DNA from: Xanthostigma xanthostigma | Taxonomy: Eukaryota; Arthropoda; Insecta; Raphidioptera; Raphidiidae | Reading direction: 5' to 3' | DNA: 64,000 nt | Assembly: GCA_963575645.1 (NCBI GenBank) | Contig: OY754468.1 | Location: 14,384,001-14,448,000 of the forward strand | Shown: positions 18,360-31,300 of the stretch, piece after piece | How positions within the stretch are numbered: position 1 is the first letter of the stretch | Layout: each line of letters begins with the position of its first letter | Translations under genes and position numbers: made by a program | The notes under the pieces: generated by a model | Database searches by the model: none | Told to the model about the DNA's origin: nothing | Seen by the model: the letters and a program-made list of their open reading frames with translations, nothing else

Positions 18360-20150
18360 AAACTGAAATACAATTTATATGATGAGAAAGCGTCGACCAA
18401 AGGGCCGGCGGGCGCTGTACACGTACGTAAAAGTAATATTTCAATAAATAAAATTATCGAGCAATTTTTCAGACAATATATTAACAAAAAATATATAATT
18501 AATACATGAACGTTTCGAAAAATTGGTCGATAATTTTATTTATTGAAGAGTTCTAATCAGACGTTAATCAAAGATTTGAAAAGTAATATTTAATTGATGA
18601 TAAATGCTTATTAGCCCAGTCATATCTTATTATTTATAAAATATTTTCTATATACGTTTTAAATAGACTAAAATTGCTACAGTTTGAGGCCAGAACCAGC
18701 TCTGTAGGTTTAATACTTACAGAGATACAGCTCTCCAAAAATTGACCATTTTTTACAAAAAAGTTGAATTTTAAAATTTGGTCAATTTTCGACCCCGATA
18801 TCGGGGAAAATACTCATTTTAAGGGTAAAAATAAGTAAAATCATAGGAGAAGATATTGTAGCAAATGTAATTAGCTTTAATTTAAGCAGGAACGAAGTCT
18901 GTAGGCCATGTAGTTTACTCACAAATCTTAAAAATCCAAAAAATGGAAAAACTGCATTTTCGCAAATTTAAATTTAATAGCTAGTAATCATTATATACTA
19001 TAAATCCATTCTGTGATTTTAATGTGGTTGAGTAACAAAATTGAGTAGCATATAAGTAACATAAATGAGTAGTAACGCATAATAAAAAAAAAAAACATAA
19101 TTGAGTAACATAATAAAAAAACTATGCAAGTTTGACAAAATACCGTCATATTTCAGCCATTTTGTAAAAAATATTTACAAATTATATACATAAACCTTCC
19201 TCGTTTATCGCTCTTTCTATTACCGAAAACAATTTCAAAATCCGGTTCGTGGTTCAGAAGAAGTGAGCGGAGAAAAAGACAGACTGTTTTTAACTATGCA
19301 TCTTTGACAAAATACCGTCGTATTTCAGCCCTTTGGTAAAATATATTTACAAATTATACACAGAAAGCATAGGTATTATAAATTTTACGTTTGGCATTAT
19401 AAAATTGATTTTTGCGATAAATATGATGCAATTTTTGACATAATTCAAGAACAACAACTATGTTTATGTATGAAGCTTATTTTTAATTTCATGAAACTTT
19501 CCAGTCTTATTTCTACATTTCGTCTCCATAAAACGAGTAATAACGTTTTAATATATACTTTTACTAGTGTAGTTAAGCCTGTCTCCGTCAGGCGTGATCA
19601 AAGTTCAAAAATTCAAAATAACGTCTTTATTTTACATATTATAATATAGAAGTTAACATATATTTTAGAAGACCTCCCCCCTGTTTCTATTCCTAGGGAG
19701 AAAATCTATAATCCCGCTCAACATTAGATTCGGTGCCGTGTCCTATATTATAAGTCTTTCAACTTCCTAGGTCAACTGGGACCTTCTGAAGGGTCTGGAA
19801 ACACAGACAGACAGACCGACGGACAGATAGACAAACAGACAGACGGATAGACTGACGAACATCCGGATACACATTAAGAAATTATATATAGATGAGTCAA
19901 ATTCAAGTTTGTAGGGTTCGAGACCCACGTTACGTATTTGTATGAAATTAACATTTGTTTTTTTTTATTATTATGATATTTAGGTATATACAGAGTGGGT
20001 TTTAAGTTAATGCTTTATTTTTTACAGCGTGTAAAAATCAAATAGACGAGCAAATATTTCAAATAGTTTTTTTATCAAAACTCAAAAATAAGAGAGAAAC
20101 AGCCTTTCGAAGTTTAAATAAATTTTATTAAATTTTCTTTAATTTTGAGG
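18360..20150. other. AT-rich stretch with repeat remnants
   Basis: 18440-18545 is a small inverted repeat ('aaaattatcgagcaattttt' and its complement) related to the ends of the element at 32945-35320. 19780-19870 has a (CAGA/GACA)n tract typical of insect repeat tails. No coding frame or RNA gene was found. Confidence 0.4.
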
Positions 20151-20152
20151 AT

Positions 20153-22154
20153 AATTTTGGGATTCCGCCCTGCTTGGTCTGAAGCCTTTACAGTTGAGCA
20201 AAACCTCTTTTTGTTTCAGGTAAAGTACCTTTTCCGTTCATAGTACGCAAAAGTGTCACTAAGAAAAGTTGTTCACAATGAAAAATTATGGTGTTATGCA
20301 AATGTTCAGAATGATCGGCCTACTTTGATAATAGAAGTAGAAAATAGGAGAAAAATATTTTTATTAACGATTACATGATAAATCTTAGATGAGAAAACAG
20401 GGTGATTAGAAATGTTCAAATTAAAATTTTAATTTTTACAGTTTATCAAAAAAATAAATTAAACTCCAATTACTCTATTTGGCTTCCTCCACGTGATTGT
20501 TTTTCAAACAAAACAAAACAAAAGCGAATTTGATCAAAGTAGGCCGATCATTCTGAAAATTTGCATAACGCCATAATTTTTCATTTAGGCCAAGCTATAG
20601 AGATTTAAAAAAGCGTTCTCGTGACATAAAGACTAGTAGCAAACCGATTGTGCGATGATATAAAAGATAATAAGCAGATGAATAGGTATGTGTTTTTCAC
20701 TCGAGTTTCCGGTCCATTTGCTAGTTATTAACATTTTATTGCAAAAAAAACGCGATTTTTGTCTTTTTTGCTTGTAACTTTGAAACTAATGGAGCAATCG
20801 GAATGCCCCAATGAAATGGTTTGTAGAGAATTGAAATATCTACAGAATGAGAGGTCGAATGTCTTAACCGGATAATTAGGTCCTGAAAAATTTAGGGAAA
20901 ACCAGAAAATTAGGCGTTTTTTCGAAAATTTATAGCTCCGTCATTTTTTGAGCTGGAGCGCTAAAATTTTGAGAGAAAGTAGGGATTATAATGTTCTTTA
21001 TATGTGCCAAAGGTGGGTGCTGTCGGAATATTATTTTCGCGAAATCGCGATTGAAAGTTTGCAGTGCGCTTTTTTCTGGCAGGCCTGTATGCGTTACCGT
21101 AAGTCCGATAATAATTTCAAAAAAAGTTTTGAAAAATTGACATCGTGCACTACAAAACGTAGATTTAAGTTTTTCGATCAGATGCCTGGAAGCATGCTTA
21201 AAACACTCGTAAAGTTCGCGAAAAACGGCCGAGCGCGCCCTCTCAGTCGAGTGGTGGGGGAATATAAATAACGTGCGCGCCGCGCGCGCTATTACTATAT
21301 ATACGCTTCTCCGCCGCTGCTCCTTCCACCACCACTCGACTGCGAGCACGCGCTCGTTCGTTTTTCGCGAACTTTACGAGTGTTTTTAGCATGCTTCCAG
21401 GCATCTGATCGAAAAACTGAAATCTACGTTTTGTAGTGCACGATGTCAACTTTTCAAAACTTTTTTTGAAATTATTATCGGACTTACGGTAACGCATACA
21501 GGTCTGCCAGAAAAAAGCGCACTGCAAACTTTCAATCGCGATTTCGCGAAAACTAATAATCCGACAGCACTCACCTTTGGCACATATAAAGAACATTATA
21601 ATCCCTACTTTCTCTCAAAATTTTAGCGCTCCAGCTCAAAAAATGACGGAGCTATAAATTTTCGAAAAAACGCCTAATTTTCTGGTTTTTCCTAAATTTT
21701 TCAGGACCTAATTTACCGATTAAAACATTCGACCTCTCATTCTGTAGATATTTCAATTCTCTACAAACCATTTCATTGGGGCATTCCGATTGCTCCGTTA
21801 GTTTCAAAGTTACAAGCAAGAAAAGACAAAAATCGCGTTTTTTTTGCAATAAACTGTTGATAACTAACTAATGGACCGGAAACTCGAGTGAAAAACATAT
21901 ACCTATTCATCTGCTTATTATCTTTTATATCATCGCACAATCGGTTTGCTACTAGTCTTTATGTCATGCAAAAATGCTTGGCCTAATTGTGAACAACTTT
22001 TCTTAGTGACACTTTTGCGTACTATGAACCGCGGAAAAGGTACTTTACCTGTAACGAAAAGAGGTTTTGCTCAACTGTAAAACCTACTTGATTTAAAAAA
22101 ATCGAAAGTAAACTAAAAATAAGTTTCAAACCAAGCAGGGCGGAATCCCAAAAT
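20153..22154. mobile_element. 2-kb near-palindromic foldback element
   Basis: Ends ATTTTGGGATTCCGCCCTGC (from 20153) and its complement (to 22154) enclose arms of about 0.8-1.1 kb that pair almost base for base around a CG-rich centre (about 21266-21330, 'gtgcgcgccgcgcgcgc'). The left arm is longer because it holds a 0.3 kb hairpin insertion. Outer words TATACAG (19985) and CTGTATA (22219) may mark a larger unit. Open frames of 107-139 codons on both strands read the same arm twice and have no family features. Confidence 0.85.
20277..20584. mobile_element. Hairpin insertion inside the left palindrome arm
   Basis: About 52-bp inverted ends ('gaaaaattatggtgttatgc' and complement) bound a 0.3 kb sequence. 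The opposite arm (about 21980-22000) reads straight through as 'gttgttcacaattaggccaag' in complement, showing the uninterrupted target. No clear target duplication is visible; at most one or two bases differ at the junction. Confidence 0.75.
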
Positions 22155-22251
22155 ATGAAATTCTAATTCGAAAATTTTTGGTCAATCTCGCCTATTGTGA
22201 ACTCAATTCGGCGACACACTGTATAATGTAAATTACTCAAGAAATAAAATA

Positions 22252-22945
22252 CAGTAGAACCTCTGTAAGTCGAACTTCAAGGGAGACGCCAAAAAATTCG
22301 AGTTAAAGAGTTTTCGACTTAGGCAGATTTTGTAAAGAAATTTTAGACATGTAAGGGTTAACATTCATTATAACTAATTTTGGGCTGCTATGTTTGAGAT
22401 ACAGAGGTCTAATTTATTTTTTCGAGTTATGGAGGGAAAATATGTACCTACCGAAATGGCTTGTAGGGACTCACTGATTATTTCGGCCTATATAGAGCAG
22501 GCCTGGGCATTTTGCGGCCCGAAGTAGAATTTTATCCGGCCCGCGAAGCATTTTATAAATGATTGTTAAGAGCGAAAATAGTTTGCCAATATAATTTGGC
22601 GCATAAAGAAAATTTAAGAAAAATAGTATAAATAGCAAGGGCCACAACAGACGAAAAAAGACCTTTTTGTTGCAGAAATGAAAGGACCTTTTTTTTTTGC
22701 TCTCCAAATTTTTGTTGCAGGAATTAAAGGACCTTTTTTTTTGCTCTCCAAATTTTTGTTGCAGACCTTTTTTTTTACTCTCCAAATTTTTGACACACGG
22801 TACAATGTGGCCCGACGATCAAAAGATTTACCCGTCCCTGCTATAGAGGGTTGAGATTTCAAGTAACGGAGGTTTTGAGGTTTGCAGGGAAGGGAAAAAA
22901 CATTTTTTTGAGTTTTGGAGGTTTTCGACTTATTGGGGTTCAAAA
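22252..22945. mobile_element. Degenerate Tigger-like element (left end CAGTAGAACC)
   Basis: The left end CAGTAGAACCTCTGTAAGTC is followed by 'ttcgagttaaagagttttcg'. A matching complement-like region near 22860-22940 ('aacggaggttttgagg', 'gttttcgacttattggggttc') suggests the other end, but no final CTACTG is visible. It is interrupted by a hAT MITE. Confidence 0.5.
22498..22840. mobile_element. hAT-type MITE with internal ~50-bp tandem repeats
   Basis: It starts CAGGCCTGGGCATTTTGCGG and ends GGCCCGACG...CGTCCCTG. The flanking octamers are ATATAGAG (22490-22497) and CTATAGAG (22841-22848), identical in 7 of 8 positions. Inside are about three copies of a unit with 'aaaggacc(t)n', 'gctctccaaatttttgttgc' (22665-22795). 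Open frames here encode lysine-rich repeats of that unit and are not genes. Confidence 0.75.
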
Positions 22946-23559
22946 GTTTCCAAAGGTTTTTATAGTATTAGGTAGTAAAAAAAATTTTAAGACACTTGCT
23001 TTTATTGAAATACTCTGAAAGGAAAAAGATAATTTTTAATTATTTATTAATATAATTGAGGTTCATAACTATAAAAGCGTATATGAGCTGTAAAATCTAT
23101 GATCGTGTATAAGTTACAACTCACGCTTCCATAATAATATGAACCTAAATTATTAAAAATGTTTCTTTTTTCTTTTTAGTACATTTCAATAAATAAAAAG
23201 CTTGTCATTAAAAATTTTTTTACTAATATTTTAATTTGTTCTTTTTGCAGTTTTTCAAAATTTATACTATTAAGACATTAATTTTTTAAAATAAATTGAT
23301 TATTATTTAATTCTAAAAACGATTGAATCATGTATTGTGACCGGAAAGCGTATATAGAAATGCTACTTCAGTACGTCTGGATTAGCATTTTATTACAATA
23401 AACACGCGTAAATCCTACTCCAATTCGTCTCAGACGGTGATGAACTGCAGTAGGGTTTCCAGTGATATTTAATTTAATTTATTTGTCACGAATAAAGTTA
23501 TCCTAAATATTTTACCGAATGTTCTTTTTAGGCGCGAATAGCGTAAGCTAAAGCGCCTA

Positions 23560-23965
23560 TATGTACTCGCTTTGTCTGTGAATCTGTATGTCACGCTTTT
23601 TTGTGGATTGTGTACAGCTCAAACGCCTTAACCTATTTTAAAAAACTTTTTTTTGTTCGATTCGTCTCCGGGTAACTTAGATCCTAACGTCGCCCGATTT
23701 TTGAATTTTTGCTCCAGAGGGGAGCAATTTAGAAAAAACGAAGTTTTTCGCTTATAACTCGCTCAATTTAAATCAGATCGGTTCGAAACCTGTCTTAAAC
23801 GAAAGAGGAGAAAATTTGACATAAATTTCGTACAACAGAATTTGCCCAATCAGTTTTTTTATACACATTTATATAGAAATAAATTCAATCTGATATAACC
23901 GATGGCAAACATCTTTCGGTTATCTATCTCTGTTGCACGGTTTAACATGGCAATTTAAAAATAAA
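23560..23965 (-). repeat. Dispersed repeat with 'cgtttaagacaggtttcgaaa' block
   Basis: The block 'gctcaatttaaatcagatcg', 'cttaaacgaaagaggagaa' is shared in the opposite orientation with 7200-7280, 14850-14930, 25140-25260 and 25935-26060. It forms inverted-repeat flanks of the region 23760-25260. No gene. Confidence 0.5.
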
Positions 23966-25481
23966 ACCGGTCAAGTGCGAGTCGGACTCGCACACGAAGG
24001 GTTCCGTACACTATGTACTTTTTAAATACTTTTGTAAAAGAAACAAGAGAGGCGCTATAACAATATGTAACCAGTGGGAGTATGCAAGTAGTTCAAGAAT
24101 TTCAAGGCGTGAAATTTTACATAATTCACCCCGGCGTTTTTATATTATAAACACTTTTTTTACAAAAATTTCTTGTAGAATAAAATAATATAAAGTTTTG
24201 ATAAATATACCGTTATATCAAATAACAACGTTATGGCAAATATCTCTGTTGCGCATGCGCCGATTTCCCCAAAAAAAAAAATACAAAACTTTAGAATATT
24301 AAACCATTATGAAACGTATACCATTATTATATAAAAACAATGTTATAGCACATATCTCTTCTGCGCATGCGCCGCCTTTCCCCCTAAAACTTTTTACAAA
24401 ACTTTCTTTTAAAATAGAAAAATAAACCATTATGAAATATATACTATTATTATATAAAACAACGTTATTGCATATATTTCTTTTGCGCATGCGCCAATTT
24501 TTCCCAAAAAAATTACAAAACTTTCGTAAACATAGATAGAATAATAAACCGTAATGAAAAGTATACCGTTATTATATAAAAAACAGCCTTATAGTATATA
24601 TTTCTTCTACGCATGCGCAGATTTTTTTCAAAAATTTATTTTACAAAACTCCTGTAAAACAAAATAATACGCCTTTATGAAAAGTATACTATTATCTTAT
24701 AAAAACAACATTATAATATATATTTCTTTTGCGCTTGCGCCGACGTCTCTCAAAAACAATAGGCCTCTTCATATTTGCATATCAAACATCCTCCCAAAAT
24801 TTGGTTTCATTCCGCTCATCCATGGTGGTGAAATGGTAAAAAATGTAAAAAATGACGTTTGCATCTGTCAAAGCAATATGTTCTAATAATTAAAATTAGT
24901 TATTCAAATCGTTAACTCAGAAGGCGTTGCATTATTCAAAATACAAATGTCAAAAGACTGACTAATATTTGAAATGACATTCGTTTTTGAACAAATGCAT
25001 TCTTGTTTTTTAAGACAAAACATACGCAATATTTAAATTCCCATAGTACACTATGCAACAAACGAAGACAGACGATCTCCGTGTATGCTATGGATTAGAC
25101 AAAATTGAATTTATACATTATATTTCTATATAAAGCTGTACAAAAAAAGTGTTTCGACGAATTCTGTTATACAAAATCTATGTAAAATTTTCTCCTCTTT
25201 CGTTTAAGACAGGTCTCGAAACGATCTGATTTAAATTGAGCGAATTATAAGCAAAAAACTTAGTTTGCTCCTCTTTTGGGAGTTTTGGGGGGTTTTTAAT
25301 TATTTGTTGTTCTAGCGGCAATAGAAATACACTCTCTGTGAAAATTTCAACTCTCTACCTATTACGGTTCTTGAGATACAGCCCGCTGACAGACAGACAG
25401 ACAGACGGACAGACAGACGGACAGCGGAGGCTTAGTAATAGGGTTCCGTTTGAGCACCCTTCGGGTACGGAACCCTAAAAA
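23963..25481 (+). mobile_element. Composite insect repeat bounded by GGGTTCCGTA and TACGGAACCC
   Basis: It begins 'aaaccggtcaagtgcgagtc', 'gactcgcacacgaagggttc' and ends 'gggttccgtttgagc', 'gggtacggaaccctaaaaa' after a (CAGA)n tract at 25388-25428. This set of end phrases is widespread in insect genomes. The interior has been enlarged by the GCGCATGCGC tandem array. Confidence 0.6.
24180..24760 (+). repeat. Five-unit ~122-bp minisatellite with GCGCATGCGC core
   Basis: Cores lie at 24251, 24363, 24485, 24609 (CGCATGCGCA variant) and 24731 (GCGCTTGCGC variant), with spacings of 112, 122, 124 and 122. Each unit has 'aataaaccgttatgaaaag', 'tataccattattatataaaa' and 'atatctctt'. The core is itself a 10-bp palindrome. 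Copies elsewhere (9352, 62415) carry a single unit. Confidence 0.8.
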
Positions 25482-27210
25482 TGGTTTAACTTGTTTGGAA
25501 AATAATTAGGGGCCTCCACTCCTTCGTTGCCCCAGAGCCTCCACACCTTTAAATCCGGCCCTGGACGTCACATAGCTCATCGTATTCCTGCACTCGTCAA
25601 ACTCTTTCATTTGATACCCATGTCAAAAGGGTTGTGAAAAAGAGTTAATTTGTTTTCTTGGGCTGTCCACCATATTGGATTTATGCATTGTCACCAGTTT
25701 TATAAACGTGTGCAAAATTTCAAAGCTCTAGCTTAATTAGATCTTGACAGAAAACATTTCTAAAATAATGTTAGCCATCTGTTAAAATTTTTGTTTTAAT
25801 AATTAGTTATTGAAATCGTTAACTCATAAGGCGTTGCATTTCACAAAATATTCACAACAGACAAAAACAACCGACTGGAGTGCGCGATTTATTATGAAAA
25901 ATCGAATGTATATAGTGTTTATTCTGTTTTTTATAATTATATGTATAAAAAAACTATTTGCGCGAATTCTGTTACGCACGAAATCTATATAAAATCTTTT
26001 CCTCTTTCGTTTAAGACAGGTTTCGAAGCGATCTGATTTAAATTGATCGAATTATAAGCAAAAAACTTTTTTGTTTTCAATTTGCTCCCCTCTGGGACCA
26101 AAATTCAAAAATGCAGCTCCGTTAGGATCTGCCCCATATCTATTATAAGTGTGCCAAATTTCAACTTCCTATGTCTACTGTGGCCTTCTGGAGGGTCTGG
26201 AAAAATAGACATTCGGACATACAATAGATAATGATATATGTAGATGATCAGAATAATCGATCAAAATTATCGCTTTGTATTTTTCATTTTAAATGGCGGC
26301 TTCCGATTAACTAGCTTGTGGCTTCTCTCTGTCTATATACCATAGCTGTATTGTCTGCACCCTCTCTATCTAACCCTAGTGATCACTGATCAGAGACAGA
26401 GCATACAAAACCACACTACTTGCTAGCGGAGGGGTACTCAACAATGTAAGTTGACTCCGCCTTTTTTCTTCCCTTGCACATCTTCTGTCCTTTCCCCTGT
26501 CTCACTGCAAAACCGGTCTGTTCGTCGACTACTACATTCTGTGATATTCCCCTGTGGGAATTTTTTTACTGGCCAATTTATCTACCTAGCGAATCAGAGA
26601 ACAGACAAGTGCAGGATGCACATCTCTGATCATGCGCCCAGCGCGTCCGCGTGTCATAATTACGTATTAAATCCACATTTCGTTGGTACTTAAGTACATT
26701 TCAAGTGCATAATATTATGTACTTCTACTTTAATATATGGATTTTTGTTATTACAAGAAAACTTTTACGTCACTTGTGGAGATAATGAATACAATTTTTT
26801 TGATTAAAAAAATAACAAAATCTCGCTATTGCGGACTTCGTAATTCGTAAATCACTATATAATAAGAAAAAATATTGTCTGAAGACACAAGTAATTACAA
26901 GACGCGAAATTTTACATAATACCTATGGCTATAGGTACCCCGACGTTATGTTCAAAAATTGGTGTATATTTTTAACGATACTTTGAGCCTAATAATATAA
27001 TTAACTTAATCTAAGAAAAAAATAACAGTTGAAAATATTGAAACACAGAAAGGAAAACATCATTTTAATAATTAATTTAGGTTCATAAATATAAAAGCGT
27101 TAGCTGTAAACTCTATGATCGTTAATTAGTCACAATCAATAATATAATAAATTATGACCCCAAATTATTAAAAATTATATTTCCTTTTGGTACATTTCAA
27201 TAAAAACTTT
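25482..27210. other. Mixed repeats and unassigned sequence
   Basis: 25540-26220 carries phrases of insect repeats ('gatctgcccc.tatctattat'). 26270-26700 is less AT-rich and looks unique; the 80-codon frame at 26451-26693 has no features I recognise. 26865-27215 matches 45850-46080 and 47575-47720, an interspersed repeat used below as an empty-site reference. Confidence 0.4.
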
Positions 27211-27219
27211 CTTTTTATT

Positions 27220-27732
27220 ATGCGCGTCAAGTTGCATATGGATCAACTTGCAATTTTTTAACTTTTTCAACGCCAATCGTTTGTTCTACGTTTGTACCTG
27301 ACGCCTGCAAAATTTCAGCGTTTGTACCGAAAAAATAAAAAAGTTATTAGCAAAAGTCACTAATAAATGTACACTACTGACCAAAAGTAAAGTGACTAAG
27401 TAATTTTAAAATTAAACTTAGTCGCTTTACTTTTGGCCAGTAGTGTACATTTGTTAGTGACTTTTGCTAATGACTTTTTCATTTTTTCGGTACAAACGCT
27501 GAAATTTTGTAGGCGTCAGGTACAAACATAAAACAAACGATTGGAGTTGAAAAAGTAAAAAAAAGTGGTTATTAGGACGTGGTCCATACAACTTGACGTC
27601 AAGTTGGCTGGCCACCTATTATTGCTAACTTTTTCATTTTTTCGGTACAAACGCTGAAATTTTGCAGGCGTCAGGTACAAACGTAGAGCAAACGATTGGC
27701 GTTGAAATTGGTCCATGCAACTTGACGCGCAT
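27220..27732. mobile_element. 513-bp element with perfect 9-bp target duplication
   Basis: Ends ATGCGCGTCAAGTTGCAT and its exact complement are flanked by CTTTTTATT at 27211-27219 and 27733-27741. A 9-bp duplication is usual for Mutator-like transposons. The interior contains an inverted repeat centred near 27405 ('taaagtgactaagt', 'acttagtcgctttac') and three copies of 'gtacaaacgctgaaatttt' / complement with 'gcgtcaggtacaaacg'. A related repeat at 47590-47660 lacks it. No coding capacity; the 86-codon frame is incidental. Confidence 0.88.
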
Positions 27733-27989
27733 CTTTTTATTAGTATTTTATTTCTCTTGTTTTTATAGTCTTTCAAAATTTTAACTATTATGACATTAAT
27801 TTATAAAAATTATTTGATTATTTTGTTCAAGATGGTTGAGAAGGAAAAGGTATTCCGTCATCTTGGGGCATCCGCCATATTGGATATATACATTGTCACC
27901 AGACTTATGCATGTGTGTGAAATTTCAAAGCTTTAGTTAATTTAATCTAGTCGAACAAACTGCAGCAATTGGACTACGGGGCCTTTCCA

Positions 27990-28335
27990 ACTAATAAATT
28001 ATAATATTGACATTTGACCTATAATAACAAAGAAAATAAAATTTCCGTTAACGCGTGCAGTAACGCGGGTAACGCTTACTACTAAACATTATAAAATTTG
28101 CTATTCGTTTTCATGGTTTTCTATATGTTATCACGTTATGATGTTAAAATTAAACAAAGCATGCTTGTCAAATACCTAACATCTACAGAACAAACGAACA
28201 TTAGATTTTTTTATTTTCAAAATATTTCTGAAACTACAAATTTAGAAAAACACATTTTTTTCATGACTATATCTTGTAAAAATATAGGTACAGGCTAAAC
28301 CGTTATGACATGTATATCATAATTATATAAAAAAC
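27990..28335 (+). repeat. Partial copy of the catgct/GCATGCGC dispersed repeat
   Basis: 'ggtaacgcttactactaaac', 'ttaaacaaagcatgcttgtc' and 'tttattttcaaaatatttc' match 9060-9250 and 62205-62290. It ends where the inverted-repeat element at 28336 begins. Confidence 0.5.
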
Positions 28336-31300
28336 CGGGTCGCAGTGCGAAACCCTGCCGACAATATAGTGTATTTGCTTTTATAGGCAGTGTGGCTCTA
28401 TTGTATGAACTTAACTTTGTTTTTGGACAAAATAAAAAAAATTACTCCTTAATACACCCCTTATAACAACATTTTTTTACTTAATTTCAATACTATATAC
28501 CAATTCAACATCTGTACCAAATTATATACATCATTCAGTATGCATGTAAATCCATATCAGTAAACTTGCGTTATCATAAAAGTCCGGTCCTGTCAGGCCG
28601 ATTTTTTTAAACTTTTAGCAGCACATTTCAATAATTACTAAAGATAGATAGATAGAATGTTTTATTTCTGATTTGCACAAGTGCATAGAAAAATGTCATA
28701 CAAAAAATTACAATTTACAAAAAGTCTTTGATATTATAATGACACTGATCACACAGCGTGTCCTTTAGTCTTTTTTTAAATGTACTGAGCGGTAGGTCTT
28801 TTATTTCTCCTGGAATATTGTTAAAAATTTTTATTATTGAGTTCATTACTCCTTTCTGAACTACAGTTAGACTGGATTGCAGTTGTTTCCAGTTCTGTTT
28901 ATGTCTCGTATTGTGAGGATGGTTAAAATGATTCATTTTAAATAATTCAGGATTTTCTTTAGCAAAAAGTGCACATTCATAAATGTATAGATCAGCGAGC
29001 GTTAATAATTTTAAGCTTTTAAATAGTTCCCTACAGCTGTCTCGGTAGCCTGCTTTGCAGATGATACGTATACATCTTTTCTGAATTTTAAAAAGGTCAT
29101 CTGCATTTACCGATGCTCCCCAGAAAATTACACCAAATCTTAAATGTGATTCAACAAATGCCGAGTACACACTAAGTAATATGTCTATTGGCATTACTTC
29201 TCTTAGAACTCTTAAGATGTAAAGAGATTTTGATATTTTAGACGTAATATGTTTTATATGTTGTTTCCATTTAAGATTTTTATCTATTTTTATGCCTAAA
29301 AATGTGATATCTTGCTGTAACTTTATATAATTTATTTCATCAAGTTTTAAGTTGTCCTAAATTTCACCATAGTATCCAAATTTGATGGCTTGGGTTTTAT
29401 TTATATTTAAACAAAGTGAATTCGATTCAAACCAGGTTTGCAACGTTTTTATGGATTCTATAATACCCTTTTGTAGAGAAGTGAAACATTGATGCACATA
29501 TATTACAGATGTATCATCAGCAAAGAGAGAAATAGGCTCGTTAATTTTACTGGGGAGATCGTTAATGTAAATTATAAAAAGCAATGGGCCTAATATTGAT
29601 CCCTGAGGTACACCTTTGCTTTGCAATTTCCACGAAGAAGTTACAGTCTCTTTATTGGTCTTAACATTGACACACTGGTAACGTTGTGACATATATGAAT
29701 CTATTAATTCGAGCGGTTTTCCTCTGACACCATAATAATGAAGCTTGCGGCAAAGGTGTCCTTATCGACGCAGTCAAAAGCTTTTGAGAGATCGAAGAAC
29801 ATACCGATGACGCAGTCTCCATTATTCCAACTGTCTAATATTATTGACAGCGATTTGAAGATAGCCTGATTTATATTTTTACTCTTCACAAAGCCATGCT
29901 GCTCACTTGCAATGAGATTGTGATTATTAAAAAAATCATATAATCTGTTGGCTATTACATTTTCTATAATTTTTGAAAAAGAAGGTAACAATGAAATAGG
30001 TCTAACTATCAACATTACTGCTATCTCCTTTTTTAAATAAAGGTTTCACTATAGATTTTTTCAATGCTGTAGGAAAGACACCCTCACTGAAGGATAAATT
30101 TACAATGTGGACTAAAGGCGAGATTATTAAATGTGCAACTATCTTTATAATAAATGGGGGAATATCGTCATATCCAATGGATTTTTTACTTTTTAATTTA
30201 AAAATTGCATTAGTAACTTCTTCCTGAGTGCAAGGATAAAGAAACATACTGCTGCCATTACACGACATGTTCGAGTCATAAATAGATTTTAAGTTCAATG
30301 TTTTAGTTATTGAAACAAAATGGTCATTGAATTCATCTGCTATTTGTTTTCCATCTGTAATTAAGGTTTCTTCAGAGTGGTCATAAATATATTTTGCAAT
30401 TGTGTTGCTGGTTCTTTTCCCGCAATTTGTAATCTTTTTAATTAAAGACCATGACGTTTTCGTGACATTATCAGAATTTCGAATTATAGTTTTAAAAAAT
30501 TAAAATACTCTTGTTTAGTGTTTTTAATTAAAGTAATTAAATCTTTGCAAGTTTTTTTATAATAATCAGTTAGTTCGTTACACTTTACATGTAGTTTATG
30601 ACAGTCTCTAATTAATAAATACAAATTTCTTTTATACTCTGATAAATCTTTAATTTTTTGAGTTATCCAGGGTGACATTGCGTTTTTTGAATTTTTATTA
30701 GAAACTTTTTTATTTATTAATTTGGGAAAACAAATATTGAAATAAAATGAAAAAGTGTCAAAAAATTCATCATATGCTTCAATGCAATCTGAAAGATTTA
30801 GAACATTTGTCCAGTCTAATTGCTCAAGAAGAAGAGTACTTAAATTCTGAAGTTCGAGATTGTGAAAAAGACCGATAATAGGCAACCGCATTTGCGTCCT
30901 CATCAACGTGATCAATGTACATTTTTATTTATAAAGGGTTAAATTTGAAACGATTCTGAAGATTTTTTCGGTATTTTTGGGCCCAAAAACATTTTTCCAC
31001 CCCTAAATACCCCCCTTAAAATGGTTCGATCGGGCCCATTTTAAATAGGCTTCTTGCGATGATGGATTCCAACATGTGGACCAAATTTCATTTAAATCGA
31101 TTAAGTCTGTCGAGAGTTATCGTGGTTAGATTGTAGATATGGATTTATTTAGTGAAGAGTGAATTTAATTTGTTGTATTGTTAGTAATATTAAAATTATG
31201 AAAAAATGTTATTTTAAGGGGTGTATTAAGGGGTTAAATTTTCTATTTTGTTCAAAAATAAAGTTAAGTTTATATAAGGGAGCCACACTGCCTATAATAG

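Noticed and set aside
20930..21596. Open frames of 107-139 codons on both strands at the centre of the 2-kb palindrome
   Set aside because: They read the same arm sequence in mirror copies, differ by the palindrome's mismatches and show no protein family features.
22471..22943. Lysine-rich frames of 104-109 codons
   Set aside because: They are translations of the tandem units inside a hAT MITE.
26451..26693. 80-codon frame in a less AT-rich stretch
   Set aside because: No start context, splice pattern or domain supports it; composition alone is insufficient.
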